DNA of 64,000 nt, taken from positions 248,001 to 312,000 of the forward strand of contig JADGFI010000006.1 in NCBI GenBank assembly GCA_016743945.1, written 5' to 3'. The translations under genes and the position numbers were made by a program. The DNA comes from Desulfobacteraceae bacterium (GTDB lineage Bacteria; Desulfobacterota; Desulfobacteria; Desulfobacterales; Desulfobacteraceae). The notes beneath the pieces were generated by a model that was not told the DNA's origin, searched no databases, and saw nothing but the letters and a program-made list of their open reading frames with translations. Position 1 is the first letter of the stretch. Every line of letters begins with the position of its first letter. This document shows positions 27,529-37,406 of the stretch, piece by piece.

Positions 27529-28559
27529 AAATGACACAGGTTTCCTATAAACTAAACCAGGTCCAGCACTATTACGGGGATAAAAAAGTATTGGATATCG
27601 ATAGGTTGCAAATCCAGAAAGGCTCCATTACCGGCCTGACCGGCCCCAATGGCAGTGGTAAAAGTACTTTGCTCAAAATCATGGCCTTTGCCCAAAAGCC
27701 CAGCGCAGGCGAGGTGTGGTTCAACGGACGCCTGGAAGTCCCCCTCTCCCCCCGGGTCCGCTCCAGGGTCACCCTGCTCACCCAGAAACCCTATCTTCTA
27801 AAACGGTCGGTTTTTGACAATATTGCCTATGGGCTAAAAATCCGACGAGACAGGGATAACCTTGAAAACAGAATCAAGGCCGCCCTTGAAAATGTAGGAC
27901 TTAACTATGACGGGTTTGCTCACCGCCAATGGCACGAACTTTCCGGCGGGGAGGCCCAGCGGGTGGCCATGGCCGCCCGCCTTATCCTGAAACCCGAGGT
28001 GTTGCTCCTGGACGAACCCGTCGCCAGTGTGGATACCAAAAGTGCCGGACAGATCAGGCGAGCCTCCCTGGCTGCCCGGCGAGACTGGGGATGCACGCTT
28101 ATGATTGCCAGCCATGATCTGCCCTGGCTATATGAATGCAGCGACACACAGATCTCCATTGCAAATGGCCGACTCTTTTCAACGGGCAGGGAAAATATCA
28201 TTCCCCCACCCTATGACCTGTCACAAAAGAATGGCCCTGTAAAATGGCTTGGAACCGAGGGAAAAGCCGAACATATCGAGTTGCCCCTAAAGAAAAAAAC
28301 CGATGGATTCGCCGTGATACAAAAAGAAAAAATTCGCATCTGCCTTGAAAAAGAAAAGGGGAACTGGGATAACCAGATCACATGCGAAATTACCGCCATG
28401 CTCATTGAAAAAAATTCCGGCCACATCATGGTCACCGTCCATGCCAGGGACTTTTCCCTGAATATAAGCTTTTCCCCGGGTCAGGCAGCAGGGCTTAAAC
28501 TTTTGCCCGGCAAACGACTCATCCTCATGTTCCATACCCAAGATATTGAATGGCGATAG
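27525..28559 (+). CDS. tupC: Tungstate ABC transporter, ATP-binding protein with C-terminal accessory domain
   Basis: 344 residues: Walker A GPNGSGKST, signature LSGGEAQRVAMAAR, Walker B VLLLDEPVASVD and switch His in IASHDLPW, followed by about 110 residues with TOBE-like sequence (ITCEITAMLIEKNSG, VTVHARDFSLNISF). The C-terminal domain may bind oxyanion and regulate uptake, as in related molybdate importers. ATG at 27525 overlaps the tupB stop by 4 bases; ATG at 27531 is an alternative start. Confidence 0.92.
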   Translation: MKMTQVSYKLNQVQHYYGDKKVLDIDRLQIQKGSITGLTGPNGSGKSTLLKIMAFAQKPSAGEVWFNGRLEVPLSPRVRSRVTLLTQKPYLLKRSVFDNIAYGLKIRRDRDNLENRIKAALENVGLNYDGFAHRQWHELSGGEAQRVAMAARLILKPEVLLLDEPVASVDTKSAGQIRRASLAARRDWGCTLMIASHDLPWLYECSDTQISIANGRLFSTGRENIIPPPYDLSQKNGPVKWLGTEGKAEHIELPLKKKTDGFAVIQKEKIRICLEKEKGNWDNQITCEITAMLIEKNSGHIMVTVHARDFSLNISFSPGQAAGLKLLPGKRLILMFHTQDIEWR

Positions 28560-28609
28560 CGAAAAGGGAACCGAAAAATGCAATCCTTAACGTTTAATAA
28601 GCGTCCTTT

Positions 28610-30202
28610 CTAAGCCGCATCCTCTTTGACGGGTATTTTTGACATGATATGTTCTGACAATGCCGTAATGGTCAAGCTTGGATTTACCCCAAGGTTGGCA
28701 GATACCACTGACCCGTCTGCAACATAAAGACCCGGATAGTTAAACAATTCGCCCTTGTCTGAAACCACCCCCCTTCGGGCAGAATCTCCCATGCAGCATC
28801 CGCCTAGAATATGGGCGGTTGTGGAGCTGTTCAAAAGGACTTCGGGAAAGGAACTCAAAGGAATTCCCGTCATCTTTTTGGCCAGGCGTTTGGCTGTTTC
28901 ATTGGCAACGGGGATATAGCTGGGGGATCTTTCAAACCCCTTTGGAATTTCAGAATTAATGGATTTACCGCCCAGACGCCACCATCTTTTTTTATACCCC
29001 AGTTTGAGATGATTTTTGTCGGTCTGCATTACCAAAAGCACAGAAATGGAGGCGGCTTTTCCCAGGGGCCATAAAAGTTTAAGGGCTTGCAATGGATGTC
29101 TTGCAACATTGCCCAAATACCGAATCACCCGGGGAATACGCCCCCCCCCACCGGCCATGACGGTTAACAGGTTCAAAAGAACATCGGACCCTTTATTGTA
29201 ACGGACAATCTCAATGTGGGTGGTCTTGTCCGGATAAATGCCTGAAGTAATCGCAATCTGATCGTTCCAGTCACAGGTTTTATCAAAGGATTTGACACCA
29301 ATGAGGGCTTCGGAATTGGTTCGGACAAAATTACCCAGTTCATCGGAGATATGGGGAAGCAAGCCCTTGTCTTTACACTGACTCAATAATTTAACCGTTC
29401 CCAGGACGCCGCCGGAAAAGATAACACCTTTGACCCGATAGATCTTTTCCTTTTTAAAGATCCCGCAAATTTTTGTGGTGATCACCTCATATCCGCCTGT
29501 TACCTTTCTAACACCTGTCACCAGTGTTTCGGGAAAAACTTTCGCCCCACGACCCCTGGCAAGAAAAAGATAATTTTTATCCAGGGTATTTTTAGCCCCC
29601 ACAGGACAGCCGATCATACAGGCACCGCAAAAAGTGCACCCGGTCCGATCCGGTCCTTTGCCGTCAAAATAGGGGTCTGGAACAGTTTTTTCCGATGTGC
29701 CGAAAAAAATACCCACATCATTTTTATGAAAGGTGTCCTGGCCGGTCATCTCCATACCAACCTCTTTTAACAATAGATCTGCTTTGCCCACCTGGGGACT
29801 GACATTTGCCCCCAGCATTTTTTTGGCGGTTTCATAGTGAGGTGCAAGGGTTTTTTTGGGATTTTGGATGCACCATTCCTTACTTTGAAACACCTCGTCC
29901 GGCGGAACCAAAAGCTGGTTTGCATAGACCAAACTGCCGCCGCCCACGCCACTGCCATGGACAATCATCACATGCTTAAAAAGGGTGAGCATTTGATATC
30001 CATAACAGCCAATCTGGGGAATCCATAGATATTTTTTAATATTCCAGTTTGTCTTGGGAAAATCTTTTGTCGTCCATTCTTTGCCCTTTTCAATCACGGC
30101 GACCCGATATCCTTTTTCTGCGAGCCTTAGAGCAGATACACTGCCGCCAAAACCAGAACCGATCACAATATAATCAAAATCATGGGGTTGAGTTGAATTC
30201 AT
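28610..30202 (-). CDS. GMC-family FAD oxidoreductase with cysteine cluster
   Basis: 530 residues. The FAD-binding fold starts at DYIVIGSGFGGSVSALRLA and MIVHGSGVGGGSLVYANQ follows. The C-terminus has the GMC signature (LYVADGSVVSANLGVNP then SLTITALSEHI). Around residue 190 there is CTFCGACMIGCPVGAKN, a CxxCxxxxxCP arrangement. The overall pattern resembles cholesterol-oxidase-like GMC enzymes of anaerobes, whose substrates are usually unknown alcohols or sterols. It has no operon partners: a divergent EAL gene lies upstream and tupC converges from the other side. Whether the cysteines bind an Fe-S cluster cannot be told. Confidence 0.85.
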   Translation of the reverse strand: MNSTQPHDFDYIVIGSGFGGSVSALRLAEKGYRVAVIEKGKEWTTKDFPKTNWNIKKYLWIPQIGCYGYQMLTLFKHVMIVHGSGVGGGSLVYANQLLVPPDEVFQSKEWCIQNPKKTLAPHYETAKKMLGANVSPQVGKADLLLKEVGMEMTGQDTFHKNDVGIFFGTSEKTVPDPYFDGKGPDRTGCTFCGACMIGCPVGAKNTLDKNYLFLARGRGAKVFPETLVTGVRKVTGGYEVITTKICGIFKKEKIYRVKGVIFSGGVLGTVKLLSQCKDKGLLPHISDELGNFVRTNSEALIGVKSFDKTCDWNDQIAITSGIYPDKTTHIEIVRYNKGSDVLLNLLTVMAGGGGRIPRVIRYLGNVARHPLQALKLLWPLGKAASISVLLVMQTDKNHLKLGYKKRWWRLGGKSINSEIPKGFERSPSYIPVANETAKRLAKKMTGIPLSSFPEVLLNSSTTAHILGGCCMGDSARRGVVSDKGELFNYPGLYVADGSVVSANLGVNPSLTITALSEHIMSKIPVKEDAA

Positions 30203-30621
30203 CTGTCATCCTTATTAATGGGCCATTATAGCCGTGTTAAGTTATTGGTACAGATAATTTAAAATCAGGCCCTTCACGTCTTAAGACAATTGACGTATCA
30301 GCAGCCCTCAAAACCTTGGTCAGCAAAGAATTTTTCCTCCTATTCTTTAATCTCGTATCTGACTGATGTCAACCCAATTTTTACACGGGTTTCTTCGGGT
30401 TCACCCCCCTTCTCTGGAATGGATACTTCTGGGCATGGAACCGATATTCTTTCCAACAAAGATTTTGCCCCACCCATATTTTTTGAGGTAATATGCCCAC
30501 CATCCCGAGGGAATCGCTGCCTGTTCTCTAATCTCACCATAACTCAATTCTAACAATTCTTTTGTATCTTCGCATAACGCCTGGTTTTTTCCAGGAACAA
30601 TTTTTACGAATAGGATACACG
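30203..30621. other. Divergent intergenic region between the GMC and EAL-GGDEF genes
   Basis: 419 bases without a convincing gene. Both strands hold short open frames at 30290-30553 (plus, 87 codons) and 30340-30540 (minus, 66 codons) that overlap each other and have no good ribosome binding site or recognisable sequence. Promoters for both flanking genes should lie here. Confidence 0.5.
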
Positions 30622-32541
30622 ATGAGTGAACTTATGGACGGAAACTGGATTAAACGACTTGCCAGGGTAGATCATGCATTCCAGCCCATTGTCAACATCC
30701 ACACCGGCAACACTTTTGGATTTGAAGCATTGCTCCGGTGCCACTCAGAAGCAGGTTTTTCATCCATTGACCACCTCTTTGACACAGCCTATGAACAGGG
30801 ACTGCTGCACCAGGTGGACCTTTTTTTAAGGGAAAAAGCCCTGGAAAAATTTGCGGCGTTCAAAGCAAAAACCCATACAAAATTATTTTATAATCTGGAC
30901 AACCGGCTCTTTGACTCCATGGACTATGCCCCGGGAAACACCATGACCATCCTTGATACCCACGGGTATTCCCAGGATGATATCTGCTTTGAGATTTCTG
31001 AAAAGCATAAATTCCAAGACAACCAGGATGCATCTAAAATTCTGGCGGCCTACCGCTTCCAGGGATTTAAAATAGCAGTGGATGATTGCGGAACTGGCTT
31101 TTCAGGTCTCCAGCTCATCTATTATACCGAGCCCGACTATATTAAAATCGATCGGTTTTTTGTTCAAAACATGGAAAATGATCCCAAAAAAAGGCTGGTG
31201 ATCTCAACCCTTGTCAATTTTGCCCATTTAATGGGAAGCCTGGTGCTGGCGGAGGGGGTGGAAACCCTGGAGGAGTATGCCCAGTGCAAGGAAATCGGCT
31301 GTGACATGATCCAGGGGTATTTTGTCCAGCGTCCCACAAGAAAAATGGCCCAGTTGAAATCCAGATATGAGATAATTGCAGAAATCTCCCGGACGGAACG
31401 CCGGAACGGATCATTTAAGGACCGGTCACTTATTACCGGTGAAATCAAGTATATCAAACCAATTTTTGCCAACTGCGATATCCTCACGGTCATTGACCGG
31501 TTCAAAAAAGAAGAGCACACCTCTTTTTTTCCGGTTATCAACCAGCATGAAGAACCGGTGGGGTTAATTCAGGACACGGCCTTCAAGGAATATATATATT
31601 CCAAATTTGGACGACAGCTCCTGGAAAATCCATCCTTTGGAAAGGAAATTTCCAGGTTTATTACCAAGATTCCCATTGCTGATATCCATTCTTCGGTTGA
31701 AAAGCTAATTGAAACCTATACACAGTTCAATAACAATGAAGGGCTTATCATGGTGGATGATATGAAATATGTGGGAGTTTTGAGTACCAAGGCCATGCTC
31801 AAGCTCATCAATGAAAAAAACCTCACCCTTGCCCGGAACCAAAACCCTTTGACCCGGCTACCGGGCAATACCATGATCCATGAATATTTTTCCGAGAGCC
31901 TGGCGGATGTGAGTACGGTCTTTCATTTTATCTATTTTGATTTTGATAATTTCAAACCCTATAATGATTTATACGGCTTTAGAAACGGGGATCGCCAGAT
32001 TTTGATGTTTGCCGACCTGTTAAAAAAAGCCGGCATGTCTGAAAACCGGTTCATCGGCCATGTGGGGGGGGATGATTTTTTTATGGGTATCAAGGGTGCC
32101 GCCACAAGCGTTGTAAAATCGGAGATGGGCAAACTCGCCCGTACCTTTAAGAAAAATGCTGAAAGTTTTTATGACAAAAAATCCATGGAGAGCGGGTTTA
32201 TCCTGGCAAAGGACCGGGATGGGCAAATGCGGCAAATCCCCTTGATGACGGTGAGTGTCGCCATCCTTGAATTGCCTGAGAACGTTGCGCGGGACTGCTC
32301 CATTGAAGAGGCCGGAAATATTATTGCACAATTAAAAAAAAAGGCCAAACAGTCTGAGTCCGGAATTTCCCATGCCTGCATCATGGAATTTTTATGCGTA
32401 AAAATGACGGCAACATTTCCTTGTGCAACCCAATTTTCCTTTGAACTCACCCCCGACCCGGGTCGGGATATGGCACTTGTGGAAAACCTTGTTGACGGGT
32501 CTGCTCCAGGATCAAAAAATGACAATACTTATTTTTTATGA
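30622..32541 (+). CDS. EAL-CBS-GGDEF signalling protein (cyclic di-GMP)
   Basis: 639 residues from the ATG at 30622 (AGGA 7 bases upstream). EAL domain, residues about 15-260: FGFEALLR, DDCGTGFSGL, YIKIDR and LAEGVETLEEYAQ, with catalytic residues present. A CBS pair spans about 275-400. GGDEF domain, about 415-590: FIYFDFDNFKPYND and HVGGDDFFMGI, where the signature is GGDDF. No signal peptide or membrane segment is seen. The order EAL-CBS-GGDEF is a known arrangement in which EAL degrades c-di-GMP and the degenerate-to-active GGDEF part may regulate or synthesise it. It lies 15 bases before an MCP-like gene. Confidence 0.9.
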   Translation: MSELMDGNWIKRLARVDHAFQPIVNIHTGNTFGFEALLRCHSEAGFSSIDHLFDTAYEQGLLHQVDLFLREKALEKFAAFKAKTHTKLFYNLDNRLFDSMDYAPGNTMTILDTHGYSQDDICFEISEKHKFQDNQDASKILAAYRFQGFKIAVDDCGTGFSGLQLIYYTEPDYIKIDRFFVQNMENDPKKRLVISTLVNFAHLMGSLVLAEGVETLEEYAQCKEIGCDMIQGYFVQRPTRKMAQLKSRYEIIAEISRTERRNGSFKDRSLITGEIKYIKPIFANCDILTVIDRFKKEEHTSFFPVINQHEEPVGLIQDTAFKEYIYSKFGRQLLENPSFGKEISRFITKIPIADIHSSVEKLIETYTQFNNNEGLIMVDDMKYVGVLSTKAMLKLINEKNLTLARNQNPLTRLPGNTMIHEYFSESLADVSTVFHFIYFDFDNFKPYNDLYGFRNGDRQILMFADLLKKAGMSENRFIGHVGGDDFFMGIKGAATSVVKSEMGKLARTFKKNAESFYDKKSMESGFILAKDRDGQMRQIPLMTVSVAILELPENVARDCSIEEAGNIIAQLKKKAKQSESGISHACIMEFLCVKMTATFPCATQFSFELTPDPGRDMALVENLVDGSAPGSKNDNTYFL

Positions 32542-32556
32542 AAGGTAATAAAAAAC

Positions 32557-34416
32557 ATGATAACCGCTATTAAATCGTATAGAACCAAATCAAAACCTGG
32601 GTGGCTGTCGGTCGGGCTCAAAATAATGATCGGTGTGGGACTGATTTCCAATCTTTGTATTGGTGTACTGATGTATGTAAATGTTACCGCCTTTTCCCAG
32701 ATTGCAGCAAGAGCCAATCGATTGCTGGAGGTGAATGCATCCATGAATGAACACCTAAGATCCAGTATTTTTAATCTCCAGGATAAATATTTGAAAATTC
32801 CCAGCCTTTTGGCATCGGATGCAAAAGAACAGATTTCTGACTGGATAAGGGCAAGCTTCCCCCTTACAAAAGAAGCAACCATTAAGGGAGCGGATCACTA
32901 TAGAGTTTTTTTTAACCGCTCCCAGCGAAGGGATATTTCAAAGGGGTATTTTATCCTTCAGCAGGAAAAGGGACAGGTGATTGTATCAAAAGCACTACGG
33001 GCTGCAGACGGGACCATTTCCGAGAATATTTCCCGTATCCAGCTCAAAAGTGACACGCCTGAACAAGACATTGAAAAAATTAATGCTTATATTGATGTGG
33101 CCACAAAAGCCTCTAACAATTATGGGGCTTTACAGCAGCGAGTTATGGCGCTCAAAAGTCTGCTGGCCGATGAAGCCCTTGGGGCTGAAATATCCAGAAA
33201 CGAAATTTCATATAAAGTTGAAGATATTCAAAAACAAAAAATGGCCCTGGTCCAATACCGGCAGAAAAAGGCAAACACCATCGGCATCATTGCCGTCCTG
33301 GCCATATTGATCAACATTGTCATGATTTACGTAATGGTGTTTCTTGTCGTTGAACAGCCATTAAAACGCCTGACCCAGTCCCTGGAAAAAATCAACCAGG
33401 GGGAGACCCTGCTCATCCCTTTCCAGAAACGCAAGGACAGGATCGGAATTCTGGCCGGGGCGATCAAGGACTTCCAAGGTGCCCTCATAACGCTTCAACG
33501 AGAAGATCATCGAAAAAAAATGGAACGAACCATCATCCAGGATCTTGTCTGTAAAATGTCCGACTTGATCGACGGTCTTCAGAAAAAAGCCTTTGCAATG
33601 AAGGATACTGCCAATGAACTTAATTTTCTGGCAGGGGATATGGAAGACCAGACCCTTGGGGCAACACAATCCGCCTCGAAAACAGTGGCTCAGACCGACA
33701 GGGTCTCAGACTCAACCCAGCAGCTTGAGTCTGCTGTGGCAGATATCAGTACCCAGGTATCCAGGCAAAATGAACTGATCGGGGATATCAATGCGGTTAC
33801 CCAGACTTCCAAACAAGATATCCATGAATTGACGAAAGCATCGGAACAAATCGATGAAATCGTTCAAATTGTGAAAAAAATTGCAGGGGATACCAAGCTG
33901 TTGTCACTGAATGCAAGGATTGAGGCTGCCAGGTCCGGTGCTGCCGGAAAAGGGTTTACCGTAGTAGCCGGGGAAGTCAGGACGCTTTCCCTTCAGACCG
34001 AGGCGGGCAACCAAGAAATTGCAGAAAAAATCGCGTCTATTCAAAGAATCAGCCACACGATTATCAAAAACACAGGAAAAATAGAAACCCGCATTGAAAA
34101 CCTCATGGGCGCAAGCCACCAGATTTCTGGTGCGGTTGAAGAACAAACCAGTGTAACCGCCGGGATTACAAAAAATGCCCGGGCAACAGCCCATGAAATA
34201 AAACAGGTTTCCCAACGGATCTCAAGGGTAAAACAAGCGGCCCAAACCACCCGTCAGTTTGCCCAAACAGTACAATCTAACTCTGAAGAAATCGCAAAAG
34301 AGCTGTCAGCTCTTTTGACCGAGACCAGGGAAAAGCTTTCAACAATCGGTCTATCAGAAGTCTTGGAAGAGAAGGCAAAATCGCAAAGCCAACTCCCTTT
34401 GGCATCAGGGTTTTAA
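32557..34416 (+). CDS. Methyl-accepting chemotaxis-type transducer
   Basis: 619 residues with two transmembrane helices (about 22-45 and 245-268), a periplasmic helical sensor region, HAMP (VVEQPLKRLTQSLEKI) and an MCP signalling domain. The hairpin tip reads LLSLNARIEAARSGAAGKGFTVVAGEVRTL, close to the canonical tip but with SLQTEAGNQE where receptors usually have the NLA-RSA segment. The methylation bundles are short. Directly after the EAL-GGDEF gene, it may control that protein or a c-di-GMP pathway rather than flagella. Its 3' end overlaps the convergent mltA by 12 bases. Confidence 0.85.
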   Translation: MITAIKSYRTKSKPGWLSVGLKIMIGVGLISNLCIGVLMYVNVTAFSQIAARANRLLEVNASMNEHLRSSIFNLQDKYLKIPSLLASDAKEQISDWIRASFPLTKEATIKGADHYRVFFNRSQRRDISKGYFILQQEKGQVIVSKALRAADGTISENISRIQLKSDTPEQDIEKINAYIDVATKASNNYGALQQRVMALKSLLADEALGAEISRNEISYKVEDIQKQKMALVQYRQKKANTIGIIAVLAILINIVMIYVMVFLVVEQPLKRLTQSLEKINQGETLLIPFQKRKDRIGILAGAIKDFQGALITLQREDHRKKMERTIIQDLVCKMSDLIDGLQKKAFAMKDTANELNFLAGDMEDQTLGATQSASKTVAQTDRVSDSTQQLESAVADISTQVSRQNELIGDINAVTQTSKQDIHELTKASEQIDEIVQIVKKIAGDTKLLSLNARIEAARSGAAGKGFTVVAGEVRTLSLQTEAGNQEIAEKIASIQRISHTIIKNTGKIETRIENLMGASHQISGAVEEQTSVTAGITKNARATAHEIKQVSQRISRVKQAAQTTRQFAQTVQSNSEEIAKELSALLTETREKLSTIGLSEVLEEKAKSQSQLPLASGF

Positions 34417-35637
34417 CACCAGAAGATACAATTGCCCCCGGGTATTCATATGGCCTGCCGTGAACTCGGCATAGGGTCCATTTCCACAAAAAAGGTCTGC
34501 CCGGCCCGGGCCTTTGATGGCCCCGCCGGTATCCTGGTTCAAGACAAAAAGCGAGGTCTTTGCCCATTGTTCAAGGGGTTCAAGGCGTTCAGGGTCGGGA
34601 AGAGCCGCCTGGGCAAAACACAGGGCGCCATTGGGAAATAGCCGCTGGTCCGTGGCAATGGACCGCAAGGGCGTTATTTCCACATTGATACTGCCAAAGG
34701 GCCCTCCTACTTCGGTTTTAAAGAAGACAAAGCTTTCATTGTGATGGAGCACCTCATCCATGCGATGGGGGTTATTTTCCAGCCATTCCCGGATGGCCTG
34801 CATGGACATATCTTCCCTGGCAATTTCATTTTTTTCAATGAGGTACCGCCCCACGGACCGATAGGCATTGCCGTTACTGCCGGCATAATGGATCCGAAGC
34901 TGCCCCCCCTGTGCAAGGTTCACCCTGCCCGATCCCTGGATTTCAAGAAAGAATCGGTCCACCCGGCTCTCCAGCCAGACCACCGGATCTGCCCGGTCCA
35001 CAAAATCAGGAAGATTGTTGATCTGTGCCCGGGAATAATAGGGGACCACCCGGCGGTTGTCGGAATTAACCCGGGCCGTAAGGCGCTTATGACCCTTGTA
35101 TTGATCGGAAAAAAGGGAAAGATCAATCTGCACAAGATCCATTGGGGTTGAATAGACAGGGAAAACATAGGGGCTGTTCTGTTCGAGGCTGCCCTTGTAG
35201 GTGGGTTCATAATAACCGGTGAACAACACCTCTCCTGTGTCAGCGCCCACGCTTTTATACACCAGAAATTCCTTTTTTATACGAGCATTCACTTCGCCGG
35301 AAGAAGGATTCTCTGCCAAAAGAGACTGGAAGGTTTCCAGGGTGCGGATCATATGGCCGGCATCAAATATATCTTGTCCATAGGTATATTTGCGGGACAA
35401 GGGCACCCGCTTAAAATAGATCAGGCTCTGGTCAATGGAACGGGCAAGGCCCTCAAAACTGAGGCTGTCAAAAAATTGGGGGTAATTTCGGGGCGATAGT
35501 TTTATCACCGGATTTTTTTGTGGGGGCTCTGCCCCTTTGAAAAACCCGCATCCGGCGAGGAAGACTGAAAACCCAATGACGATAGAACACAAAAAAACAA
35601 ACCCATCCCCGAACAGGAGTTTAAACCGCATCATCAT
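34405..35637 (-). CDS. mltA: Membrane-bound lytic murein transglycosylase A
   Basis: 410 residues. The N-terminus has a lipobox (SVFLAGCGFF), so the protein is a lipoprotein. GYYEPTYKGS and FFLEIQGSGRVNLAQGGQLR are MltA landmarks, with the catalytic Asp region in DTGGAIKGPGRADLFCGNG (3D-type domain). It cleaves peptidoglycan to anhydromuropeptides. Three in-frame ATGs at the beginning make the exact start uncertain. Its start overlaps rmuC by 17 bases. Confidence 0.93.
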   Translation of the reverse strand: MMMRFKLLFGDGFVFLCSIVIGFSVFLAGCGFFKGAEPPQKNPVIKLSPRNYPQFFDSLSFEGLARSIDQSLIYFKRVPLSRKYTYGQDIFDAGHMIRTLETFQSLLAENPSSGEVNARIKKEFLVYKSVGADTGEVLFTGYYEPTYKGSLEQNSPYVFPVYSTPMDLVQIDLSLFSDQYKGHKRLTARVNSDNRRVVPYYSRAQINNLPDFVDRADPVVWLESRVDRFFLEIQGSGRVNLAQGGQLRIHYAGSNGNAYRSVGRYLIEKNEIAREDMSMQAIREWLENNPHRMDEVLHHNESFVFFKTEVGGPFGSINVEITPLRSIATDQRLFPNGALCFAQAALPDPERLEPLEQWAKTSLFVLNQDTGGAIKGPGRADLFCGNGPYAEFTAGHMNTRGQLYLLVLKP

Positions 35638-36829
35638 GCCTCACATTAAAATGTCGGGTGGTACCGCACCCCGGGTCAATGAACTCAAGATCTGCCATTT
35701 TCCGGGAGGGAACCGAAAGGATTTCTAAGCGTTTAGCCGAAGTCATCACCCGCTTTTCCATGGCCCCAACGGTTCTGTTAAAAGTGACAGCCGTTCGTTC
35801 AATGTCATGGCCCAGACGGTTCATATTGTCGGTCATGGAACAAAGCCTCGCATATAATTCTCCCCCAAGCGCTCTGATCTGTTCCGCATTTTCATAGCCT
35901 TTTTGCTGTTGCCATGCATAGGAGACCGTCTTTAAAAGTGCGATCAGGGTGGTGGGAGTTGCAAGGATCACCCCCCTTTGTACCCCTTTTTCAATGAGGT
36001 CTGGCTTACTTTCAAGGGCTGCGGAAAAAAAACTTTCTCCGGGAATAAAAAGGACCACAAACTCGGGACTAGGGGAAAAGTGGGCCGTGTATTCCTTGGA
36101 TGCCAAATTGGCGATGTGGGCGAGCACCTGGCGGGCATGGTCCTTCATTCGAACCTTTCTTTCCGTGTCATCCTTTGCTTCCAAGGCATCCAGATAGGCA
36201 ATCAAGGGAACCTTTGCATCCACAATAATCTTCCGGTTCCCGGGCAGGGTGACCACCATATCCGGCCGCAGGCTTCCTTTGCCAGCACCCTTTGTCATCT
36301 GTTCTTCAAAATCGCAATGGTCCACCATGCCGGCAAGTTCAGCCACTTTTTTCAGGGTAATTTCCCCCCAACGGCCCCTCACATGGGGCTGCCTGAGCGC
36401 TTTCACCAGATTTCCGGTCTCCTGGTGCAGGTGGGCCTGGGTTTGGGCCATTTCTCTAAGTCTTTCCGTTATGGTTCCAAAGGCGGTCGCCCGGTCTCGT
36501 TCCATGAGCCCCAGGTGGACTTCATATTTGTCTAAAATTTGACGAACCGGATCAACCGTCCTTAAAATCTCGTCCCCTTTGATATCAAAATCTTTTCTGG
36601 CCTCCCTGACATATCCGCTGAAATAGGACTGGGCAAGTTCCATAAATTTACTGGAATTCTCATTTAACGCCTGATGGGACAGGTCCTTGAGCCTTGCTGA
36701 AAAAAACAGGGTAGAGGAGCGGGCCAAAAAAACGCTCACCACAACGCCTAGAAAGAATCCTGCACCAAGGCCGATCCCAAGCAGAGAAAGTGTTTCCAGG
36801 GAAACCAAATTATTGTGAAAAAATTGCAT
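35621..36829 (-). CDS. rmuC: RmuC family protein
   Basis: 402 residues: an N-terminal transmembrane helix (LGIGLGAGFFLGVVVSVFL), a coiled-coil stretch and the RmuC nuclease-like domain with VRGRWGEITLKKVAELAGMVDHCDF, VVTLPGNRKIIVDAKVPLIAY and VVLFIPGESFFSAAL. RmuC limits inversions and is thought to be a nuclease. It overlaps moaC by 20 bases upstream and mltA downstream, so the three genes are cotranscribed. Confidence 0.92.
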   Translation of the reverse strand: MQFFHNNLVSLETLSLLGIGLGAGFFLGVVVSVFLARSSTLFFSARLKDLSHQALNENSSKFMELAQSYFSGYVREARKDFDIKGDEILRTVDPVRQILDKYEVHLGLMERDRATAFGTITERLREMAQTQAHLHQETGNLVKALRQPHVRGRWGEITLKKVAELAGMVDHCDFEEQMTKGAGKGSLRPDMVVTLPGNRKIIVDAKVPLIAYLDALEAKDDTERKVRMKDHARQVLAHIANLASKEYTAHFSPSPEFVVLFIPGESFFSAALESKPDLIEKGVQRGVILATPTTLIALLKTVSYAWQQQKGYENAEQIRALGGELYARLCSMTDNMNRLGHDIERTAVTFNRTVGAMEKRVMTSAKRLEILSVPSRKMADLEFIDPGCGTTRHFNVRHDDAV

Positions 36830-37307
36830 CTGCGTCTGCCGTATAGGTACCGCTTTTGCCGCCTGACTTTGATTTCAGGTAAATCCCGGAGATGCGCATT
36901 CCCCTGTCATAGGATTTACACATGTCATAGATGGTCAAGGCTGCCACAGACACAGCTGTCATGGCTTCCATTTCCACACCGGTCCGGCCGGTCAAGGAGA
37001 CCTCTGCCTCAATATTTATCTTTAATTTGTCCCTGTCGGGAAAAAAATCAACCCGGGCATAGGTAATATTTAAGGGATGACACATGGGAATCAGGTCTGC
37101 GGTTTTTTTGGCGGCCATGACCCCGGCAATGCGGGCGGCCTCCAGGACATTCCCCTTTTTAACCCGTTCATCCAAAATCAGGTCAAGGGTCGCAGCCTCC
37201 ATGGAAATGGATCCCATGACCACGGCCACCCGTTTACTCTCTTTTTTCTCTCCCACATCCACCATCCGGACCCGGCCTTGCGCATCAAGGTGTGTAAAAT
37301 CTGTCAT
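36810..37307 (-). CDS. moaC: Cyclic pyranopterin monophosphate synthase
   Basis: 165 residues, full length. Canonical motifs KTADLIPMCHPL and GVEMEAMTAVSVAALTIYDMCK are present. MoaC makes cyclic pyranopterin monophosphate in the first stage of molybdenum/tungsten cofactor synthesis. Other cofactor genes lie upstream (MoaE-like, mobA) and divergently (moaB). The partner radical-SAM gene moaA is not in the window. Confidence 0.95.
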   Translation of the reverse strand: MTDFTHLDAQGRVRMVDVGEKKESKRVAVVMGSISMEAATLDLILDERVKKGNVLEAARIAGVMAAKKTADLIPMCHPLNITYARVDFFPDRDKLKINIEAEVSLTGRTGVEMEAMTAVSVAALTIYDMCKSYDRGMRISGIYLKSKSGGKSGTYTADADAIFSQ

Positions 37308-37406
37308 ATTCTCTTTCCTTTTATATGAAACTCCAGTCTATTGCCATTCTAAGAGGTTCATTTTTCGTTGTGGCCAAAAGCAAATACCATGCTCCGGCCA
37401 TGCCGG

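Noticed and set aside
30290..30553. Small genes on either strand between the GMC and EAL genes
   Set aside because: They overlap each other, have no clear ribosome binding site and no recognisable sequence.
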